From Nitrososphaerota archaeon (GTDB taxonomy: Archaea; Thermoproteota; Nitrososphaeria; Nitrososphaerales; Gagatemarchaeaceae), in NCBI GenBank assembly GCA_027887005.1, contig JAPCJI010000002.1:124001-188000 (forward strand): a stretch of 64,000 bases of DNA, read 5' to 3'. This document shows, piece after piece, positions 59,512-64,000 of this stretch; positions within the stretch are counted from its first letter, which is position 1, and each line of letters opens with the position of its first letter. The notes beneath the pieces are model-generated. The model ran no database searches. It was given only the letters and a program-made list of their open reading frames with translations, and was not told the origin of the DNA. Both the position numbers and the translations under genes were made by a program.

Positions 59512-60642
59512 CTACTTCCCAGAGGACAGGAGATAACTCCTGCTCTTAGCCAGAAGCTCCTTGGCGTCCTTCATCATCGAATCGCGCTTCCTGTGATGTT
59601 CCTCCAGGAATTCTTTGACCAGGCCTAAAACCTCCTGCTTGCACTCTCCGCAGAGCCGTATCCCCTTCGTGCACTCAGTGTACACCCGTTTGACGTGCTC
59701 GTCGTCGAGCCCGAAGTGGAACTGGTAGAGGTCATAGATCGGGCAGATGTTGGCGTTCGCGCCCAGCTTCCTCTGCTCCTCGACCGTGTCCCTGCCACCG
59801 GTGAAGGAGCTCATCACCTTGCGGGAGGCGGAGGATGCACTGTCGTCGAGGGTAAGGAGCGAGGCCTCGGTCCGCTTGGACATCTTCTCGTTCCCGCCAA
59901 GGCTCTTCATGAGCCTGTGGTAGACCGCCGAGGGCGGGACGAACCCGAATTCATCGTGGTACTTCGCCGCAAGGTCCCTGGTAAGCCTGACGTGCGGGTC
60001 CTGGTCGGCGCCCACCGGGACGAGGACCGGCTTGGGTCCCCCGAATTCCGGGAGCTGGGGCATCAGAATGTCACCCGCCTGGACCAGGGCCGCCATGTAC
60101 AACCCGATCTGCCTCTCCCCGTAGATAGCCTTCAGCATGTTGTTGGTGACGCCTCTGGAGAAAATGGTCGCGAGGCGCATCACCCTCATCTCTTCGCTCT
60201 GCAGGTAGACGACGGCCCGGTCCGGGTCGAGCCCGAGGGCGAGGATGTCCGCGACGTTCCTTACGCCAATCTTGGAAGTCTCGGTGAAGGATAGGCCGTT
60301 GTCGCTGTAGGCCTCGACGTCGGCTACGGCATAGTAGACCGTTGATTTCTTAGACAGGGACTGGAAGTAGACCATGTCATCTGCTGTCATCTTGGTGCCA
60401 AGGTGGAAGTCGCCGGTCGGCTTGATGCCGCTCATCACGGCGTAGGGCTTGTTCTTCTCTATCGCGTCGATTATCCTGCCCAGGTCACGGTGGCCGAAGT
60501 CGATGCCCCTGCTCAGGTGGGGGCTGGGGTTCTTGAAACGCGAGACGAGTGGAGCTACGGGCTCGATCCCGAACTCGGCCTGGAGGCGCCCATAGTCCTT
60601 GACTTCGGTGGAACCCCATGGATCAAGCCTGTCTTTCTCCAC
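59512..60642 (-). CDS. trpS: tryptophanyl-tRNA synthetase
   Basis: 376 residues, archaeal/eukaryal type. HIGH-like motif in GIKPTGDFHLGTKM (His-Leu-Gly-Thr) and KMSKS-like EKMSKRTEAS. The N-terminal DPWGSTEVKDYGRL segment is typical of this branch. It heads a trpS-pheS-pheT group of aromatic amino acid synthetases, an operon by spacing. Confidence 0.95.
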   Translation of the reverse strand: MEKDRLDPWGSTEVKDYGRLQAEFGIEPVAPLVSRFKNPSPHLSRGIDFGHRDLGRIIDAIEKNKPYAVMSGIKPTGDFHLGTKMTADDMVYFQSLSKKSTVYYAVADVEAYSDNGLSFTETSKIGVRNVADILALGLDPDRAVVYLQSEEMRVMRLATIFSRGVTNNMLKAIYGERQIGLYMAALVQAGDILMPQLPEFGGPKPVLVPVGADQDPHVRLTRDLAAKYHDEFGFVPPSAVYHRLMKSLGGNEKMSKRTEASLLTLDDSASSASRKVMSSFTGGRDTVEEQRKLGANANICPIYDLYQFHFGLDDEHVKRVYTECTKGIRLCGECKQEVLGLVKEFLEEHHRKRDSMMKDAKELLAKSRSYLLSSGK

Positions 60643-60686
60643 AATACTCTTGCCTGCAAGTGTTCGGATTTTATCCCTTTCGAGAA

Positions 60687-61181
60687 TCAGGATGGACCCG
60701 TTTCTGCGCCGTGCTGCTTGAGGACCCTCCCATCGCGGTCTATCTCCCCTCTCCTGATCCTGGTCGAGGACATTGGTTTCCCATCCTTCGCGAGGACGAA
60801 TTGGACCACCTCGACCTTGAGGGGAGGGTATCCCTTCTCAGCCCGCAACGAGTTGGCGATGGGCACTCTCGCGGCCGTCTCCTTGGTCACAACGATTGCC
60901 TCGACGTCGGAGGAGGCGATCCCCGGCCCGAAGAAGTCGTCGAGCTTCGCTATGATGTACTTCATTCCGGGGAACTTGGAACTGATGAGACCTTTGAGTC
61001 CCAGGACCCGCTCTTCGTAGGACTGGTCGGGGGACTTGCCTTCCCTGGATGCGAAGCTGTTCGAGGTCACACCGATCACCACTGTGTCCCCCAACTCGAA
61101 GCTCCTCGCAAGGAGGGCTTCGTGCCCCTTGTGGATGTGGTCGAAGGTCCCACCCGTGGCCACGGTCTTGTACTTCCTCAT
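60687..61181 (-). CDS. coaD: phosphopantetheine adenylyltransferase, archaeal type
   Basis: Penultimate step of CoA synthesis. 164 residues from ATG 61181. Nucleotidyltransferase motif TGGTFDHIHKGHEALL (T/HxGH, about 9-24) right at the start, and the C-terminal VLAKDGKPMSSTRIRRGEI with the ISSTxxR-like motif. The frame continues to 61526, but that part is antisense to the methionine aminopeptidase and lacks family similarity. Confidence 0.94.
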   Translation of the reverse strand: MRKYKTVATGGTFDHIHKGHEALLARSFELGDTVVIGVTSNSFASREGKSPDQSYEERVLGLKGLISSKFPGMKYIIAKLDDFFGPGIASSDVEAIVVTKETAARVPIANSLRAEKGYPPLKVEVVQFVLAKDGKPMSSTRIRRGEIDRDGRVLKQHGAETGPS

Positions 61182-61262
61182 GAGGGCGTGTCCACTTGAA
61201 TCAGTTGAAATACCACGGACTCGTCGGCGGGTCGAACGCAATAAAGGATTCGTGAATGCAAA

Positions 61263-62156
61263 CTGAGTCTGATCGCTGAGGAGTACAGGAAGTCCGGGAA
61301 GATCACCAACGACGTGAGGAAGGTGGTCAAGGAGCGGGTCAAACCAGGGATGAGGTACCTCGAGGCCTGCCAGCTCGTGGAGAGGGAGATCGGGGCCCGG
61401 GGAGGAAGCCCGGCCTTCCCGACGGGCATAGGAGTCGACCAGGTAACGGCGCATTACGCCCCCCAGGGAGACGACAGCGCCCTCTTCGACGATAATCAAG
61501 TGATCAAGGTCGACTTCGGGGTGCACATCGACGGGTATGTCACAGACACCGCGGTTACTGTCACATTCAACCCGGACCGTCGCCTCCTCCTGGACGCGGC
61601 AGAGAGGGCCCTAGGCGCCGCCATCGAGACCGCAAAGAAGGACGCCAGGGTAGGCGAAATCGGCAGGGAGATACACCGGGAGGCAGCCAGGTTCGGGTTC
61701 AAGACCATCGAGAACCTGACTGGGCACACGGTCGACAGATACACGGTGCACGCGGGGAAGAGCATCCCAAACTTGTTCATTCCAGGCATGCAGCCCCTGA
61801 GGAAGGGGGACGTCTTTGCCATCGAACCCTTCGTGACCCTCGGCTCAGCGGCCGGCTATGTCGTCGACTCGCCGTCGGAGACCATCTTCTCCATCGTCGC
61901 GCGCAAGAAGACCGGGTCGGCGGAGCTGGACAGGTTCACGGAGAGAGTCTGGGAGGGCAGGAAGAGCCTCCCGTTCACTCCGCGCTGGTATGTTGAAGAA
62001 TTCGGAGAGCGGAAACTCCCGGGAATCCTGGAGAAGCTCATTGGAAAGAGGGTCGTCAGGTCCTATCCGATGCTAGTCGAAGCGTCCGGGAGCCCCGTCG
62101 CCCAGTTTGAACAGACGATGGCCCTTGACGAAGACGGACTGGTCGTGCTAACCTGA
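61263..62156 (+). CDS. map: methionine aminopeptidase type II
   Basis: Removes initiator Met. The five metal ligands are in KVDFGVHIDGYVTDTAVTV (two Asp), LTGHTVDRYTVH (His), FAIEPFVTLG (Glu) and AQFEQTMALDEDG (Glu), and the type II insertion domain is present. Homologous N-terminal sequence (IAEEYRKSGKITNDVRKVVK) begins before the first ATG/GTG/TTG of the frame (GTG 61314). In frame there are only CTG codons at 61263 and 61269, after a TAA at 61242. An ATG at 61256 begins MQTESDR in the other frame and would join by a one-base shift. So either CTG initiation or a frameshift or sequence error is involved. Length from 61263 is 297, normal for archaea. Confidence 0.85.
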   Translation: MSLIAEEYRKSGKITNDVRKVVKERVKPGMRYLEACQLVEREIGARGGSPAFPTGIGVDQVTAHYAPQGDDSALFDDNQVIKVDFGVHIDGYVTDTAVTVTFNPDRRLLLDAAERALGAAIETAKKDARVGEIGREIHREAARFGFKTIENLTGHTVDRYTVHAGKSIPNLFIPGMQPLRKGDVFAIEPFVTLGSAAGYVVDSPSETIFSIVARKKTGSAELDRFTERVWEGRKSLPFTPRWYVEEFGERKLPGILEKLIGKRVVRSYPMLVEASGSPVAQFEQTMALDEDGLVVLT

Positions 62157-62351
62157 CGGCTTGGAACTCTCGGCGTAGACCAGGCTGACCCTTGTGTCGT
62201 TGCTGCACTTCGTGCACTTGGCTCCTGTTTTCGTGATGTAGTCGCCGACCACAAAGGCCCTCTTGGTCTTCTGACCGCACACGGGGCACTCTTCTATGGC
62301 GTAGACGAGGAGCTTCGATTTCTTGTCAGCTGCCGGGACGGAGCTCATCAT
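62148..62351 (-). CDS. small zinc-ribbon protein
   Basis: 67 residues with ECPVCGQKTKR and AKCTKCSNDTR, a four-Cys zinc ribbon (about residues 22-50). Function unknown; such proteins may be ribosome- or transcription-associated. It overlaps the DUF1512 gene by 4 bases and follows it, so the two are coupled. Its 3' end overlaps the aminopeptidase gene by 9 bases. Confidence 0.75.
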   Translation of the reverse strand: MMSSVPAADKKSKLLVYAIEECPVCGQKTKRAFVVGDYITKTGAKCTKCSNDTRVSLVYAESSKPSG

Positions 62352-63463
62352 TGGGCAACGCCCAGGGTGTTGCCGATGCCGGCCACCAGTACATCGTCTC
62401 CCTCCTTCGTCTTCTCCTCGATGAGGCGGGTGAGCACCTGCGAGACTTTGTCCGACGCCTCTGCTATCTCCTTCCTCATGACCGTGATTGCCTCGAGGAT
62501 GCTCTGCTTGACCAGGATTGCGTAGAGCGGTATCTTGTAGTGCGTGGCGACTTCCTCAATCTGGAACTTCTCTACCCCGATCCCGCCGATGGCGGCGCCG
62601 ACCCCTTCTGCGATCTCGCCCGTCTTCTCTCCCTCGAGCTTGAGAGCGGCATCGATCATTATGATTGCGCTGGGCCTGACTCCCATTTCTTCGACCACTT
62701 TCTTGATTGCGACTCCAGGTTGACCGACATAGGCCATGGGTCCGTCGGCCTTGAGGACGTAGAGCTTCCTCCCTTTGTATTCCGTGATCGCCATGACCGT
62801 GTCCTTGGCGATGGCCCTCTTCTCTTTCCCGACCATGAGCTTAGACACCACCACCGGTCCGACCCCGTCCCCGACGGGCTGGCCGACCTTGAACGAGTCG
62901 ACTGCGTTGAGGAGTGCGTCCGCCTCCTGGATTATCATAGGCATGAGCATCTGGAGCTGGATGAGCGTCAGGTAGGAGTTCGTCTTCTTGCCAAGCAGGT
63001 AGAAGTGCCTGACTATCTTGTGAATCAGGTTCAGAGATGTGGCGACCTCGAGCAGGTTCTCGGAGATTGAGACGGTCACAGGGTTGTTCCCAGGCACGAG
63101 TCCAGCGACCTCCGCCCTCACTCTGTCGTTGTTCGTCGTGACCACGTGGTCAATCTTGCCCACGAGCCCCGCTGGGTCGATGTCAACCGGCATGATCGTG
63201 ACGTAGTCGAGGAACTGGTCAACGCGTTGCGCCGGGTCGGCCGTAGTCTTGCCGACGTTGACAAGATAGTCAATGGCCTCCTTGCGCGACTTGTCCTTCA
63301 TCACCTTCAGCTTGTTGAGACCCCTCCCGATGTCCCCCATGGCCATCCATATCTGGAGGCGCTGGCCGTAGAACATGAAGAGGACGAAACCTCCGAGGTA
63401 GACGATGGTGAGGATCGAGTTGAAGTCCCCGCCAACCAGTTGGAGGGTGGAAACAATCGACAA
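62348..63463 (-). CDS. DUF1512-family membrane-anchored protein
   Basis: 371 residues of the archaeal DUF1512 family. One N-terminal membrane helix (about 16-34) is followed by a cytoplasmic domain containing PVDIDPAGLVGKIDHVV, QEADALLNAVDSFKVGQPVGDG and a C-terminal Gly-rich VAGIGNTLGVAQ. The function is unknown. A TTTAAG element about 33 bases before the ATG is shared with the opposite strand. Confidence 0.88.
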   Translation of the reverse strand: MSIVSTLQLVGGDFNSILTIVYLGGFVLFMFYGQRLQIWMAMGDIGRGLNKLKVMKDKSRKEAIDYLVNVGKTTADPAQRVDQFLDYVTIMPVDIDPAGLVGKIDHVVTTNNDRVRAEVAGLVPGNNPVTVSISENLLEVATSLNLIHKIVRHFYLLGKKTNSYLTLIQLQMLMPMIIQEADALLNAVDSFKVGQPVGDGVGPVVVSKLMVGKEKRAIAKDTVMAITEYKGRKLYVLKADGPMAYVGQPGVAIKKVVEEMGVRPSAIIMIDAALKLEGEKTGEIAEGVGAAIGGIGVEKFQIEEVATHYKIPLYAILVKQSILEAITVMRKEIAEASDKVSQVLTRLIEEKTKEGDDVLVAGIGNTLGVAQ

Positions 63464-63772
63464 AGCTTATTCAAGAAACGAGCGCTTTTGCTCGAACTTA
63501 AATGTTCTGGACTTTGGATTCATGAAACGCACCATCGAGGCTTGGATTGGAAAAGGTGCCGGCACTCAGGCTTCACGAGGGCTCTCGCACCTCACTAGCA
63601 CCCAAGCGTCGCGTGGTTTCACTTCTCCCCCTCTTTGGAGTCTGGGGTCGGAACGAGTCCAGGTGGGACCCACACGCTATGGCCGGCTGTGGTGGAGGCC
63701 GTGGCGAAGGTAGATTAACGTTTCTGGGTCTCCTGCGAGTGGCTTATACGGACGATAGGAAATACCCTCGCC
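63464..63772. other. spacer with one doubtful small ORF
   Basis: About 310 bases between the DUF1512 gene and the Trm112-like gene. TTAAAT at 63498-63503 is a TATA-like element. Downstream lies a 63-codon ATG frame (63522-63713) with a repeated TQASRG peptide and an Arg/Trp-rich end, of low credibility. GTGCCGGCAC at about 63557-63566 is a perfect palindrome. A structured RNA is the other possibility. CTTATACG at about 63742-63749 is the promoter-like element of the next gene. Confidence 0.35.
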
Positions 63773-64000
63773 ATGCAGAGGAAGCTCCTGGACATCCTGG
63801 CGTGCCCCATCGACAAGCACTACCCACTGGAACTCCTTGAATTCGAGGTGAAGGGGGATGTGATATCCGAGGGCGCGCTCCTATGCTCCGAGTGCGGAAG
63901 ATACTACCCGATAACTGAGGAGATCCCCGTAATGCTCCCCGACCACCTGAGGAACAGGAAGGAGGACCTGGGCTTCCTTGAGAAGTGGGCCGGGCGCATC
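63773..64000 (+). CDS. Trm112-like zinc protein, truncated by the window end
   Basis: At least 76 residues. MQRKLLDILACPIDKHYPLE at the start, LLCSECGRYYPITEEIPVML in the middle: the CPxDK...CxxCGRxYPI.xxIPVML pattern of Trm112, the activator of tRNA, rRNA and release-factor methyltransferases. Only one Cys of the first pair is kept (ACPID), as in other archaeal members. The stop codon is beyond the window. Confidence 0.9.
   Translation, partial: MQRKLLDILACPIDKHYPLELLEFEVKGDVISEGALLCSECGRYYPITEEIPVMLPDHLRNRKEDLGFLEKWAGRI

Noticed and set aside
61182-61526. Long N-terminal extension of coaD
   Set aside because: Antisense to the aminopeptidase gene and unlike CoaD; the HxGH motif starts right after ATG 61181.

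Overview
The window is a gene-dense, GC-rich stretch of an archaeal chromosome with no rRNA, no CRISPR array and no intact mobile element. The archaeal signs are the uL3-uL4-uL23-uL2-uS19 ribosomal protein cluster with its SPOUT methyltransferase neighbour, Pelota, archaeal DnaG, archaeal-type PheS/PheT and TrpS, archaeal CoaD, a type II methionine aminopeptidase, DUF1512, an archaeal SRP RNA, and TATA-like boxes about 25-35 bases before many start codons (often TTG or GTG, mostly leaderless). Five of seven tRNA genes carry short introns, mostly at non-canonical positions, and one secreted protein ends in an IPEFP plus membrane-helix tail. Together these suggest the TACK/Thermoproteota side, possibly a non-ammonia-oxidising thaumarchaeal relative; that placement is inference. 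The metabolism looks heterotrophic: histidine breakdown, a lipoylated 2-oxoacid dehydrogenase, a proline/glutamate-type aldehyde dehydrogenase and an ADP-forming acyl-CoA synthetase.

Layout. 1-10.1 kb: small membrane protein, flavodoxin, acyl-CoA synthetase, a winged-helix regulator with an in-frame stop, a ferritin-like protein, a six-bladed NHL-type surface protein flanked by imperfect direct repeats, two tRNAs, a CBS protein, Hsp20, a transposase remnant and HtpX. 10.1-24.5 kb: intron-bearing tRNAs, class II HMG-CoA reductase, a DedA protein, a complete hut pathway (hutU, hutI, hutH, hutG on alternating strands), an HDAC-like hydrolase, UbiA, cytochrome P450, a tRNA-binding protein and an MFS transporter. 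24.5-28.1 kb: a truncated S10-type ribosomal cluster. 28-36.5 kb: a minus-strand block of regulator, lipA, fused E1, E2, E3, lipB and an aldehyde dehydrogenase, a complete oxidative decarboxylation and lipoylation unit.

36.7-47.3 kb is the most unusual region. A compact minus-strand operon encodes a short SMC/Smc6-like ATPase, a kleisin-like protein and a KITE/MAGE (Nse3)-like winged-helix protein. It is bracketed by two different Lhr-type helicases, followed by an unknown conserved-looking protein and an ICC-like metallophosphoesterase. I read this as a candidate archaeal Smc5/6- or Wadjet/MksBEF-like DNA maintenance or defence module with its own helicases and nuclease-fold enzyme.

47.3-64 kb: housekeeping genes (thioredoxin, NUDIX, phosphoribosyltransferase, enolase, SRP RNA, tRNA thiolase, site-2 protease, Pelota, DnaG, Toprim protein, PheT/PheS, TrpS, CoaD, MetAP, zinc ribbon, DUF1512, Trm112-like protein), with several palindromes or hairpins in the gaps.
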